64,000 bases of DNA from a bacterium (lineage in GTDB: Bacteria; Zhuqueibacterota; Zhuqueibacteria; Oleimicrobiales; Geothermoviventaceae), in the NCBI GenBank assembly GCA_028275345.1, contig JAPWUV010000002.1:124001-188000 (forward strand). Reading direction: 5' to 3'. Both the position numbers and the translations under genes were made by a program. This document shows positions 1 through 10,405 of this stretch, piece by piece; position 1 is the stretch's first letter, and each line of letters opens with the position of its first letter. The notes beneath the pieces are model-generated. The model made no database searches, was not told the origin of the DNA, and worked only from the letters and a program-made list of their open reading frames with translations.

Positions 1-21
1 GGCGGCCGGGAGCAAAAGAAA

Positions 22-591
22 GTGGGAATTGAGCTCGGTTTGACCAACGAAGATAAGCGGACGCTCATCGAGCTGGCGCGGAAGACGATCGAGGCCAGGG
101 TGAAAGGCCAGCCTTTCCCCAAGATCGAGGTGAGTTCGCCACGCCTTCTCGAAGCGCGCGGGGCCTTCGTAACCATCAATAAGCACGGCATGTTGCGGGG
201 TTGCATTGGCTACGTTTTGCCCATCAAGCCTCTGTGGGAGACGGTGATGGAGATGGCCGAAGCTGCGGCTCTGAGGGACCCGCGCTTCCCGCCCGTCAGC
301 CCCGACGAGCTGCCCGACCTGGAGATCGAGATTTCGGTCCTCACGGTGCCCAAGGAGATCCAGGACATCCGCGAGATCGAAGTGGGCAAGCACGGGATCA
401 TCATCGAGCGAGGGTTCAATAGCGGACTTCTGCTCCCGCAAGTGGCGACGGAGTACGGTTGGGACCGCATCACCTTCCTCGAACACACTTGCCGCAAGGC
501 TGGCTTGCCCCCCAATGCGTGGAAGGAGAAAGGCACGGTGATCAAGATTTTCTCCGCCGAGGTGTTCGGCGAGCATGACGTCGAGCACTGA
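22..591 (+). CDS. AMMECR1-domain protein (AmmeMemoRadiSam system protein A type)
   Basis: The 189-residue product is a full-length AMMECR1 domain. The family hallmark LRGCIGYV lies near residues 58-65 and is followed by the typical AALRDPRFPPVSPDEL block. Such proteins occur with a MEMO-like protein and a radical SAM enzyme in the AmmeMemoRadiSam set, whose chemistry is unknown. The partners are not visible here but could lie just upstream. The GTG at 22 has a GGGAG about ten bases ahead, but the frame stays open to the window edge, so the true start may lie outside. Family call is firm; function is not known. Confidence 0.85.
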   Translation: MGIELGLTNEDKRTLIELARKTIEARVKGQPFPKIEVSSPRLLEARGAFVTINKHGMLRGCIGYVLPIKPLWETVMEMAEAAALRDPRFPPVSPDELPDLEIEISVLTVPKEIQDIREIEVGKHGIIIERGFNSGLLLPQVATEYGWDRITFLEHTCRKAGLPPNAWKEKGTVIKIFSAEVFGEHDVEH

Positions 592-682
592 GCTGCCCGA
601 AGACGATGCGGGGAATGGGACAAGGGTTGAGGACGGTTGGGCGAGAAGCACTGAGTGAGTGGGTCTGACAATGGAGAGGGAG

Positions 683-1327
683 ATGGCCTCGAAGACGCTC
701 GTGGGGATGACCTGCTTGGTGCTCTTGGCGGGATTTGCCCAGGCTCAGGAGCAGAAGACAATCCTGCTGAATCCTCCCGACACTACGCGGGGGCTACCGG
801 TGATGAAGGCTCTGGCGCACAGGGCTTCGGCCCGCGATTTCGACACCACGGCCGTCAGCCTCCGCGACCTTTCGGACATCCTCTGGGCGGCCAATGGGAT
901 CAACCGGCCGGCGGAGGGGAAAAGGACAGCTCCCTCCGCGATGAATGCGCAGGATGTCGACATCTACGTGGCGATGAAGTCCGGCGTGTATCTCTACGAC
1001 CCCAAGCAGAACCTCCTGCGCCTCATCGTGGAGGGGGACTACCGGAATCTTCTCGCGGGCCGTCAGGAATGGGTGGCCAAGGCCCCGGTGATCCTGCTCC
1101 TTGTGTCCGACATCTCTCGCTTCCGGGCGGGGCAGGAGACACAGAAGCTCCAATGGGCTGCGATGGACGCAGCCATGGTGGCCCAGAACGTTTTGGTCTT
1201 CTGCGCGTCGGAGGGCCTCGCTTGTCGGCCTCGAGCTTCCATGGAATCCGAAAAGCTGAAAGAGGTGCTGGGTCTGAGCGGGACCCAGTATCCGCTGCTG
1301 AACGTGCCCATCTCGTACAAGAAGTGA
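683..1327 (+). CDS. exported SagB-type nitroreductase family protein
   Basis: The product is a SagB/ThcOx-like member of the FMN-dependent nitroreductase superfamily. Visible family features are the RASARDFD segment, LSDILWAANGINR, TAPSAMNAQDV and the AAMDAAMVAQNVLVFCASEGLACRP block. A hydrophobic signal peptide ending AQA is seen when translation begins at the ATG at 683, which has GGAGAGGGAG just ahead. Upstream in-frame starts at 659 and 671 lack a good ribosome site. The secreted form is common among lone SagB-like oxidoreductases of unknown substrate. No azole-peptide partner genes are present, so a role in thiazole/oxazole formation is unlikely. The next feature is the tRNA-Met promoter. 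Confidence 0.82.
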   Translation: MASKTLVGMTCLVLLAGFAQAQEQKTILLNPPDTTRGLPVMKALAHRASARDFDTTAVSLRDLSDILWAANGINRPAEGKRTAPSAMNAQDVDIYVAMKSGVYLYDPKQNLLRLIVEGDYRNLLAGRQEWVAKAPVILLLVSDISRFRAGQETQKLQWAAMDAAMVAQNVLVFCASEGLACRPRASMESEKLKEVLGLSGTQYPLLNVPISYKK

Positions 1328-1393
1328 GCCCGGAGGGGAGCGGGCTCATGCGAGCCCCAGGGGAGACGACCGAGTGGGGGAGAGGCTTTCGGC

Positions 1394-1421
1394 TTGACTT
1401 TTAGAAGTAGACTCGTATATT
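1394..1421 (+). promoter_or_regulatory. sigma70-type promoter of tRNA-Met
   Basis: A TTGACT -35 box (1394-1399), a 16-base spacer and a TATATT -10 box (1416-1421) lie 34 bases upstream of the tRNA. The same three elements recur ahead of tRNA-Phe on the other strand. Confidence 0.8.
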
Positions 1422-1455
1422 TGTGCAGTGGGAGTTGCGGTACGCACCAGGAGGT

Positions 1456-1528
1456 GGCGGCGTAGCTCAGCTGGTAGAGCAGTGGAATCATAATCCACGT
1501 GTCGGGGGTTCGAATCCCTCCGCCGCTA
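1456..1528 (+). tRNA. tRNA-Met (CAT), elongator type
   Basis: A 73-base cloverleaf can be folded by eye. The acceptor stem is GGCGGCG against CGCCGCT, with a G-U first pair. The D arm is GCTC/GAGC, the anticodon stem GTGGA/TCCAC has loop ATCATAA, and the T arm is GGGGG/CCCTC around TTCGAAT. The anticodon is CAT. The anticodon stem lacks the three G-C pairs of initiator tRNA, so this is elongator Met. The alternative is tRNA-Ile2, whose CAT would be modified by TilS, encoded next door; elongator Met is favoured from the body sequence. CCA is not encoded. Confidence 0.93.
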
Positions 1529-1531
1529 CAG

Positions 1532-1567
1532 AGACCTTTCGCGAAACGGGCGAAAGGTCTTTTTGTT
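1532..1567 (+). terminator. intrinsic terminator of tRNA-Met
   Basis: An 11-bp perfect stem (1532-1542 with 1550-1560, AGACCTTTCGC against its complement) has a 7-base loop and is followed by TTTTGTTT. Confidence 0.9.
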
Positions 1568-1609
1568 TGAACCGTCTCGGCTGAGGCGAGGACAGGGCCG
1601 AGGGGTGGG

Positions 1610-3013
1610 ATGGGAGGACTGCTGGAAGCCTTTCGCGCGAAGGTCATGGAGGGTGGGTGGATCCGGAAGGGGGAGCATGTTCTAGCCGCGGTTTCGGGGG
1701 GAGTTGATTCCGTCGTTTTGCTGCACCTGTTGGTCGCCGTGCGCGAAGCTTACAGCCTGACCGTCACCGCAGCTCACCTGAACCACGGACTCCGCGGGGA
1801 AGAAGCGGAGAGGGATGAACAGTTTGTGCTCGACTACTGCCGGCGGCTCGAGGTCCCCTGCTTTTGCGAAAAGAGGGACGTGCGACGATATGCACAGGTC
1901 CACCGCCTCTCCGAGGAAATGGCGGCGCGCGCCGTCCGCTACGACTTCCTCAGGCGCCTCAAGCGAGAGACAGGCGCCGATGTGATCGCCACAGCCCACC
2001 ACGCGGATGACCAGGTCGAGACTGTGATCGACCATTTCCTGCGGGGCTCCGGGCTTGCAGGGCTGGCGGGAATGACGGTCCGGAGGGGAGACATCGTGCG
2101 CCCCTTACTGTGGGCCACGCGGGCGGAGATCGAGCGCTACGCCCTGGATCATAGCCTGGCTTTCCGTGTGGACCGATCCAACTTCGATCTCGGGTTCCGG
2201 CGCAACCGGATACGGCTGGAATTGATTCCCTACCTGCGGCGCTATTTCAACCCGAGCCTTCGGGAAGCCGTATTGCGGACCTCTCAGATCGCCTGGGAAG
2301 TGGAGAATTACCTTCAGGATCGAGCTCTGCAAGTGCTCAGCCAGGCCAGGACCAGAGCCAGGCGGGGCGAGGTCGTCCTGGACCTTGGACGGCTCGGGCA
2401 ACAGCCCGCCCTCATCCAGAAGTATGTGGTCATCGCCGCTTTCGAGGCATTGGGAGGAAATCGCTGGCATCTGGACCACGACCGTCTGGAACGAGCTGCT
2501 CAGCTGATCCGGGAGGGGACTTCTGGCTCTCTCCTCAGCCTGGGGAGCGGAATTGGCATGGTGAAAAGCCAGGCGCAGCTTGCGATTCAGAAGATGGGGC
2601 GGTTGGAATTCTGCTACGTGGTTCCCATCGGAGGCAGGGTTTCTCTCCCGGAACTGGATTTGACGATCGACACCGAGGTGGTGGACCGCACCACATACGC
2701 TCAGCAGGTCGGTTTGGACCAGCGGGTGGAGTTCGTGGACCTGGATGTGATGCAGGGGGAACTGCGAGTCCGAAACGCTCGGCCCGGCGATCGTTTCCAT
2801 CCCCTGGGCGCCTCGGGCAGCAAGAAGCTGAGCGATTTCTTCACCGATGCGAAGGTCCCTGTTTTTGAGCGATGGCGGACGCCGGTCCTGACGGATGAAC
2901 GGAACATCATCTGGGTCTGCGGCCTGCGCCTGGACGATCGGTACAAAGTCACAGAGAAGACGCAAAGGATCCTGAAGTTGGCACTGGGAGAGATGATCAG
3001 TGACGAAGAGTGA
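1610..3013 (+). CDS. tilS: tRNA(Ile)-lysidine synthase TilS
   Basis: TilS is an ATP-dependent cytoplasmic enzyme that joins lysine to C34 of tRNA-Ile(CAU), changing its decoding from AUG to AUA. The PP-loop motif SGGVDS is at residues 29-34. The family motifs HLNHGLRGEEAERDE, TAHHADDQVET and RNRIRLELIPYL follow. A C-terminal TilS domain around residues 370-450 includes the RPGDRFHPLGASGSKKLSDFF block. At 467 residues it has the usual full length. The gene overlaps hpt by 14 bases, the tilS-hpt-ftsH order seen in many bacteria. Confidence 0.96.
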   Translation: MGGLLEAFRAKVMEGGWIRKGEHVLAAVSGGVDSVVLLHLLVAVREAYSLTVTAAHLNHGLRGEEAERDEQFVLDYCRRLEVPCFCEKRDVRRYAQVHRLSEEMAARAVRYDFLRRLKRETGADVIATAHHADDQVETVIDHFLRGSGLAGLAGMTVRRGDIVRPLLWATRAEIERYALDHSLAFRVDRSNFDLGFRRNRIRLELIPYLRRYFNPSLREAVLRTSQIAWEVENYLQDRALQVLSQARTRARRGEVVLDLGRLGQQPALIQKYVVIAAFEALGGNRWHLDHDRLERAAQLIREGTSGSLLSLGSGIGMVKSQAQLAIQKMGRLEFCYVVPIGGRVSLPELDLTIDTEVVDRTTYAQQVGLDQRVEFVDLDVMQGELRVRNARPGDRFHPLGASGSKKLSDFFTDAKVPVFERWRTPVLTDERNIIWVCGLRLDDRYKVTEKTQRILKLALGEMISDEE

Positions 3014-3560
3014 CCTGCACGTCGCCGAGAGCTATCGCCAGCGCCTTCTCATCTCCAGGGCGGATATCCAAAGACGGGTGACTGAACTAGCTCAGCAAAT
3101 ATCGAAAGACTACGCGGGAAGAATACCCATCCTCATCGGCGTCCTCAACGGTGCCTTCATCTTCCTGGCGGATCTCGTACGGCAGCTTCAGATCGACTGC
3201 GAGGTGGATTTCGTGAAGATCTCTTCCTACGGCTGCGGCAAGGAATCTTCCGGAGCTGTCCGCATGTTAAAGGACTTGGACGCAGACATTCGGGACCGAG
3301 ATGTGCTGGTGGTGGAAGACATTGTCGATTCGGGGCTCTCGGTGCAGTGGCTCCGGCGCTATTTCGAGGAGCGCGAGCCCCGTTCATTGCGTGTCGTAGC
3401 TTTCCTCCGGAAAGTGGGTGCCGCGCGCGTGCCCTACGAGGTCGAGTACATCGGATTCGATATCCCGAACGCTTTTGTGGTCGGATACGGCCTCGATTTG
3501 GGACAGCGGTATCGAAATCTTCCGGACATCTACGTACTGGAAGAAGTGAGCCCCCCGTGA
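3000..3560 (+). CDS. hpt: hypoxanthine phosphoribosyltransferase
   Basis: This purine-salvage enzyme converts hypoxanthine (and usually guanine) plus PRPP to the nucleoside monophosphate. The PRPP-binding motif VVEDIVDSG is at residues 104-112. GVLNGAFIFLADLVR and the VDFVKISSYG block match the family, and the length of 186 residues is typical. The GTG start at 3000 lies inside the 3' end of tilS, so translation is probably coupled. The neighbours tilS and ftsH are its usual partners. Confidence 0.95.
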   Translation: MTKSDLHVAESYRQRLLISRADIQRRVTELAQQISKDYAGRIPILIGVLNGAFIFLADLVRQLQIDCEVDFVKISSYGCGKESSGAVRMLKDLDADIRDRDVLVVEDIVDSGLSVQWLRRYFEEREPRSLRVVAFLRKVGAARVPYEVEYIGFDIPNAFVVGYGLDLGQRYRNLPDIYVLEEVSPP

Positions 3561-3641
3561 GGCCCGTGCGGTGTCGACGGAACCGGTCAGCGTCGTCGCG
3601 AGGGAACAAGACGGGAACTAAGAGCTTCGGTCGAGCACGAG

Positions 3642-5684
<2,043 letters not shown>

Positions 5685-5792
5685 AACTGCAGTGCGTACG
5701 TCCCTCGTGTTCCCCAGCTCCAGTGGATGGGCTTCACAGGATGGAGGACCCCGCTGACTCCGGGAACGATGGCAAGCTGGCCGAAGAAGCGC

Positions 5793-7196
5793 ATGCCCTC
5801 CGTCAAGCACGGTCTCCTCAGAAAGGGCATGCTTTTCTCCCTTGCACTCGCCCTTGGTTGCGGAAAACCGGCAGAGCGTCAACCCCTCCTCCTTGTCCTG
5901 CCACAGTGGGAAAACGGGGAAGCGCGAGCGTACGCCGCCGGCTTGGCCGCCTCAGCGAGCTTGGCGCTTCGCTCGGCTCTCGCGGGGGAGATCCGAGTCT
6001 CGGGCGTGCCTGAAGCTTTTCAGGCGCTTCCGCTGGATTCTCTTTCTTCGCAGAAGTACGCTTTGGCTGTGGCAGAACGGTGCGGCGCGAGGGCGTTGCT
6101 GCTCGTCCGCTGGTCAAGGGAGGGCGGCGAGCGGGCCCTTTTGGATCCGGCTAGAGGTAACTTTTCGCTCGAATGGGAGCCAATCGGGGAAGACTGGACG
6201 GACGAAGTCGCGGCGGTGGGGCGCATCGTCGGGCAAAGAGGAAGGGCGGTTGCGCGGTCGCTGCCGCCTCCTGCGGAGCTCGCAGATGTTGGGGCCAGGT
6301 TCCTCCGCCTGGTTCCGGGGGCCGAGTGGGCTTCTCGGGAAGAGAGCTCGCCCCGCGACGAACTCGGCGGCTGGGCAGAAGGAGAGTTGTTGCTGCGACG
6401 TCTCGCCCAACTTCGCTTGGAATCGAAGGACCTGACAGAAGGTCTACTTCGCCTCGGTCGTTTCCTGACCGCGGAGTGGAACGACACGTCCAGTGGCGAG
6501 TGGCAATGCCTGCGGGGTGCTTACTTCGTGTATGCCGAACGCTGGAGCGAGGCCGAGCGCTGGCTTTTTCGGGCTTACCGGCGCGACCCTTCTGACGGGC
6601 GCACGCTCTACTGGCTTTCCCACCTCCATCCTTCGAGGCTGAAAAAGCTGGGCCTGCGGAGCCGGGAAAAAGCACTGCGGGCGGCGCTTCAGAGGAATCC
6701 GCTCCTCTTCGAAGCGAGGTTGGCCCTCGCGGAGCAGCTGATGAGCGAGCGCCGGTTTCCTGCGGCCCGCGAGGAAATGGAGCGTCTGCTCGCTCTGAAC
6801 CCCGACCACGAAGGCGGGCTCATGATGGCGGGGCGCCTGTTCATGGCCATGAATGACATCCCGAACTCCCTCCGAACATACAAGCACGTGCTGGATCTGA
6901 ACCCGGGCAATGCGGACGCCTATTACAACCTCGGCATCCTCTACTTCCACACGGGCCATTTGGATGATGCTCGGGCTCTCTTCCAGCGCGCGGTCGAAAT
7001 CAATGACCACGCCGACTCGCACTTCTATCTCGGATTGATCTACGAAAAGCTTGGGCTATTGGACAAGGCCTTGCACGAATACCGAGTCCGAATTGGCTTG
7101 CGGAAAGGGCCAGCCGACGCGTACGCGGATGAGGCGCGCGAACGGCTGAAAGCGCTCGGCAGCATTGCCGGAGATAGCCTGCGCGCGGAACGGTAA
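5793..7196 (+). CDS. TPR-repeat lipoprotein
   Basis: I recognise no specific family beyond tetratricopeptide repeats. From the ATG at 5793 the protein starts with a basic segment and a hydrophobic stretch ending LALGC, a plausible lipobox near residue 18-19. In-frame ATGs at 5727 and 5769 are alternative starts, but only the shorter form gives a normal signal peptide. The middle part is an arginine- and glutamate-rich helical region. At least four TPR units fill the last 170 residues, with DAYYNLGILYFHTGHLDDARALF as a clear one split across helices. It is probably an envelope scaffold. It lies 108 bases after ftsH. Confidence 0.75.
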   Translation: MPSVKHGLLRKGMLFSLALALGCGKPAERQPLLLVLPQWENGEARAYAAGLAASASLALRSALAGEIRVSGVPEAFQALPLDSLSSQKYALAVAERCGARALLLVRWSREGGERALLDPARGNFSLEWEPIGEDWTDEVAAVGRIVGQRGRAVARSLPPPAELADVGARFLRLVPGAEWASREESSPRDELGGWAEGELLLRRLAQLRLESKDLTEGLLRLGRFLTAEWNDTSSGEWQCLRGAYFVYAERWSEAERWLFRAYRRDPSDGRTLYWLSHLHPSRLKKLGLRSREKALRAALQRNPLLFEARLALAEQLMSERRFPAAREEMERLLALNPDHEGGLMMAGRLFMAMNDIPNSLRTYKHVLDLNPGNADAYYNLGILYFHTGHLDDARALFQRAVEINDHADSHFYLGLIYEKLGLLDKALHEYRVRIGLRKGPADAYADEARERLKALGSIAGDSLRAER

Positions 7197-7337
7197 GGAA
7201 AAGGGCTGGTCAGGTGGGCCGTGTCGGTCCCCTCCGGAGCGATGGGGCTTCCTTTCAGCCGGTAGGTCAGCGCGGGTGAACCTGCGTGGCGTCTTGCACT
7301 GAGTGCGCACTTTGGGGCCAGCGAGAGGGCTGGGACC

Positions 7338-8219
7338 ATGCTTTGGCTGTGTCGGGATCGCCAGGTCCGAATGACTCGGACGTTGGTAATGGGCGTTCTG
7401 AATGTGACGCCGGACTCGTTCTCGGATGGAGGCCGGTTCCTGGATCCAGAACGAGCGGTTCAGCACGCCCTCAGGATGGACGAGCTGGGCGCTGACATCA
7501 TCGACATCGGCGGGGAATCGACCCGTCCCGGCGCAGAACCCGTGTCCGTCGAGGAAGAACTGGCCCGCGTGATCCCCGTGATCGAGCGGCTCACAGGCCG
7601 GGTGAAGGCGCTCTTGTCGATCGATACGTACAAGTCCCAGGTGGCGGAGGCAGCCCTCCGGGCGGGGGTGCACATCGTGAACGACATCAGCGGACTGGGT
7701 TTCGACGGGCAGATGGCTCCGCTCGTGGCCCGCTGGGGCGCGGGGGTTGTGGTGATGCACATCAAGGGCACGCCCAGAACCATGCAGGAGAATCCCTACT
7801 ACGACGACGTCATATCCGAGATCTCCGAGTACTTCGAGGCGCGGCTCGAGCTGGCGGAGCGGGCCGGGGTGCGGCCCGAGCAGATTGCCCTGGATCCCGG
7901 CATCGGCTTCGGAAAGAGGCTAACCGACAACTACGAGATCCTGCGGCGCCTGGGGGAGTTTCGACGCTTCGGCCGGCCGATTCTGATTGGGCCCTCGAGG
8001 AAGTCGTTCATCGGCAAAGTCCTCCAGCTCCCACCGGACAAGCGTTTGATGGGGACGGCCGCCGCAGTGGCCATTGGAGTGGCAAATGGCGCCGACATCG
8101 TGCGCGTGCACGATGTGGAGGAGATGCTGCAAGTGGTGCGCGTCGCCGATTGCGTCGTGGGAAAGACGGAGGCCTGGGAGGTTTTGGGCCTCTCCGTTGA
8201 GGAAGCTGCGAGGCGATGA
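7338..8219 (+). CDS. folP: dihydropteroate synthase
   Basis: FolP condenses p-aminobenzoate with dihydropterin pyrophosphate in folate synthesis. Diagnostic blocks are MGVLNVTPDSFSDGG near the N terminus, DIIDIGGESTRPGAEPV, IVNDISGL, DPGIGFGK and GPSRKSFIG, which together build the pterin and pABA sites of the TIM barrel. The length of 293 residues is standard. The ATG at 7338 has GAGAGG ahead; an internal ATG at 7371 is the alternative start. The gene is followed after 22 bases by cdaA, a common pairing. Confidence 0.96.
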   Translation: MLWLCRDRQVRMTRTLVMGVLNVTPDSFSDGGRFLDPERAVQHALRMDELGADIIDIGGESTRPGAEPVSVEEELARVIPVIERLTGRVKALLSIDTYKSQVAEAALRAGVHIVNDISGLGFDGQMAPLVARWGAGVVVMHIKGTPRTMQENPYYDDVISEISEYFEARLELAERAGVRPEQIALDPGIGFGKRLTDNYEILRRLGEFRRFGRPILIGPSRKSFIGKVLQLPPDKRLMGTAAAVAIGVANGADIVRVHDVEEMLQVVRVADCVVGKTEAWEVLGLSVEEAARR

Positions 8220-8241
8220 AATCAGCCTGAGGGGAGATCCC

Positions 8242-9042
8242 ATGGTTCTGTTTCGCATCGCCTTCCTCCGCTTCACGGTGATCGACCTCTTGGACATCCT
8301 GGCCATCACCTACATCCTGTACCAGCTCTACTTCTTCGTGCGGGGCACGCGGGCTGCGCAAATGACGGTGGGGTTCGTCTTGCTCCTGATCGCCTCCGTG
8401 ATCGCCCCGCTCCTGAACATGAACGGCCTCGCCTGGATTCTCCGGAACCTGCGCACGGTATGGCTGCTGGCTTTCGTCGTGCTGTTCCAACCCGAATTGC
8501 GACGACTTCTCATTCGACTGGGCCAGAGCCAGATCATCCGCCTTTTCGTACGGGCCTACGAGAACCGCACGGTGGAGGAGGTGGCCAAGGCGGCATTTGA
8601 ACTCTCGAAACGCGGACTCGGTGCGCTCATCGTCCTGACGCGGGACGTGGGGCTGAAAGCCATCATCGAAACCGGCGTGCCCATTCGAGCAGAGGTCTCC
8701 GTTCCTCTGCTGGTTTCCATCTTCAACCTGCGTTCGCCCCTCCACGACGGGGCTGTCGTGATCCAGAATGACATTCTGGAAGCGGCCAAATGCCTTCTAC
8801 CGCTGAGCCAGAATCCCGACCTCGACCCCAGCCTGGGCACTCGCCACCGAGCTGCCCTCGGCGTGTCCGAAGAGTCGGACGCCGTGGTGGTCGTGGTGTC
8901 GGAGGAGACGGGGAACGTCTCCGTTGCGATGGAGGGGCAGCTGATCCGGAACCTGGACTACGAAAACCTACGCCGGTTCTTGAACGAAGCGCTGCGCACA
9001 GTTGGCACGGCCCCCCGCGCCGCAGCCCGATTGGAAGTCTAA
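8242..9042 (+). CDS. cdaA: diadenylate cyclase CdaA
   Basis: This membrane enzyme makes cyclic di-AMP from two ATP. Three hydrophobic segments occupy roughly residues 12-32, 40-60 and 68-84. They precede a DAC domain with the DGA motif at residues 169-171 (LHDGAVV) and the RHR motif at residues 201-203 (TRHRAALG). The ATG at 8242 is preceded by GAGGGGAG, and the product is 266 residues, the normal CdaA length. The open frame extends further upstream into folP in another frame, but nothing supports a longer protein. No cdaR-like gene follows. Confidence 0.95.
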   Translation: MVLFRIAFLRFTVIDLLDILAITYILYQLYFFVRGTRAAQMTVGFVLLLIASVIAPLLNMNGLAWILRNLRTVWLLAFVVLFQPELRRLLIRLGQSQIIRLFVRAYENRTVEEVAKAAFELSKRGLGALIVLTRDVGLKAIIETGVPIRAEVSVPLLVSIFNLRSPLHDGAVVIQNDILEAAKCLLPLSQNPDLDPSLGTRHRAALGVSEESDAVVVVVSEETGNVSVAMEGQLIRNLDYENLRRFLNEALRTVGTAPRAAARLEV

Positions 9043-9224
9043 GGGCGGCTCGCAGGTCGGGGAATCGTTGGGATGGGTTAGAGCCTCCGAGCGGTCCTCG
9101 GATGGGAGGGCGCGGCTGTCGCCAGCTTTCGGACGCGGAGTCTACCGAAAGTCACGGGAGCGTCGGTCTTCCGGGTAGCGATGTCGCCAGAGGAGCGGTT
9201 GGGAAAGCGAGCGGAGGTGTCGTG

Positions 9225-10391
9225 GTGCTTCACCGGAGCGGGTGTTGGGTGATCCTCTCGATGGGGCTGCTCGCGGTGGAGGCGATGGCGCTGGAGCTAA
9301 ATGGCAAGCAAGAGGAATGCACCACGGCTATCGTGGCGGGCGAAGTTTCGCGGAGCGGGCGACCCATCCTGTGGAAGAACCGCGATAGCTCCGTGCGCGA
9401 CAATGCTCTGGTGAGGCTCCAGGGGCCCCGGTTCGCTTACCTCGCCCTGATCAACATCGGCGACACCTCGCAGGTTTGGGCGGGCCTGAACGAGGCGGGA
9501 TTCGCCGTGATGAATGCCGAGGCACTGGATCTGGAAGGCGACAGCTTGGATGCGGAGGGCTACTTCATGGCGGAGGCTCTCGGTACCTGCGCCACCGTCC
9601 AGGATTTCGAGGAGCTTTTGCGGACCACGAATGGCAGCAAGAGGGGGACGAAGTCGAATTTCGGGACAATCGATGCGCAGGGGGGAGCCGCCTACTTCGA
9701 GGCGGGGAATCGCACCTATGCCCGATATGACGCGCGCGCAGAAGGCGGCTGGCTGGTGCGCACCAACTTCGCGCAGACGGGAGACGGCTCAGGCGGCGGA
9801 GTCTTCCGGTTCGTCCGCGCCCGGGAGCTATTGCGCCGGCTTCAGGATGAGGGGGCCATTTCCCCCCTCTCGTTCCTCCGGATCTTGGCGCGCGATCTCG
9901 TCCCGCCGAGCCGCTGGCTCCCGGACTTTCCCTCCGGCCGGTGGATCCCCACGAGCAGTTCGATCAACCGCTACCGGACGGTCGCCTGCGTGGTGATTGA
10001 GGGCTCGCGAGCTGGAGAAGATCCCCGCTCCTCAGTGATGTGGGTGATCCTGGGGGAACCGCTGTTTGGCGTGGCAGTCCCGCTGTGGGTCTCTGCGGGG
10101 GAAGTGCCGGAGCCCCTGCGGGGACCCTCGAAATCCGAGCTAAATGCCCGCATCCAGGCGCTCGAGGACAAGGCCTACCCGGTTCCGGGACGCCCGGACC
10201 TGCTGGATTCCCGTTGGCTCGAGGATCCCGAGACGCAGGCTTGGCTCCTCCGCGTGGAGCAGTTCGAGCGGAGGTGGTTCGAGCGCGCCGATTCGCTGAG
10301 AGAGGCAATAGCCTCCGGACGCATGGCCGCCGAAACCCTGCAGAAGCTGCAGGGCGAAGCAGCCGAGGAGGCGCGGCAACTGTTTCCTTGA
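9225..10391 (+). CDS. exported Ntn-hydrolase of the acyl-transferase/C45-like group
   Basis: The candidate nucleophile is Cys32 in EECTTAIV, followed by the RPILWKNRDSS block typical of N-terminal nucleophile hydrolases of the carcinine hydrolase and isopenicillin-N acyltransferase type. The segment VWAGLNEAGFAVMNAE also fits. These enzymes usually self-cleave to expose the Cys and act on amide bonds. A signal-like hydrophobic stretch spans about residues 8-23. I chose the GTG at 9225 because GGAGG lies seven bases ahead; the GTG at 9222 is equivalent. The open frame runs far upstream but that part looks non-coding. The gene ends 14 bases before a transglutaminase-core lipoprotein, so both probably act in the envelope. 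Substrate unknown. Confidence 0.75.
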   Translation: MLHRSGCWVILSMGLLAVEAMALELNGKQEECTTAIVAGEVSRSGRPILWKNRDSSVRDNALVRLQGPRFAYLALINIGDTSQVWAGLNEAGFAVMNAEALDLEGDSLDAEGYFMAEALGTCATVQDFEELLRTTNGSKRGTKSNFGTIDAQGGAAYFEAGNRTYARYDARAEGGWLVRTNFAQTGDGSGGGVFRFVRARELLRRLQDEGAISPLSFLRILARDLVPPSRWLPDFPSGRWIPTSSSINRYRTVACVVIEGSRAGEDPRSSVMWVILGEPLFGVAVPLWVSAGEVPEPLRGPSKSELNARIQALEDKAYPVPGRPDLLDSRWLEDPETQAWLLRVEQFERRWFERADSLREAIASGRMAAETLQKLQGEAAEEARQLFP

Positions 10392-10405
10392 CCGGGAGAG
10401 GGAAG

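Noticed and set aside
1456-1528. Initiator tRNA for the CAT anticodon tRNA
   Set aside because: The anticodon stem lacks three consecutive G-C pairs and the acceptor end does not have the unpaired first base of initiators.
8790-9224. Upstream extension of the Ntn-hydrolase frame into cdaA
   Set aside because: It overlaps cdaA out of frame, is Arg- and Ser-rich and would remove the signal peptide from the N terminus.
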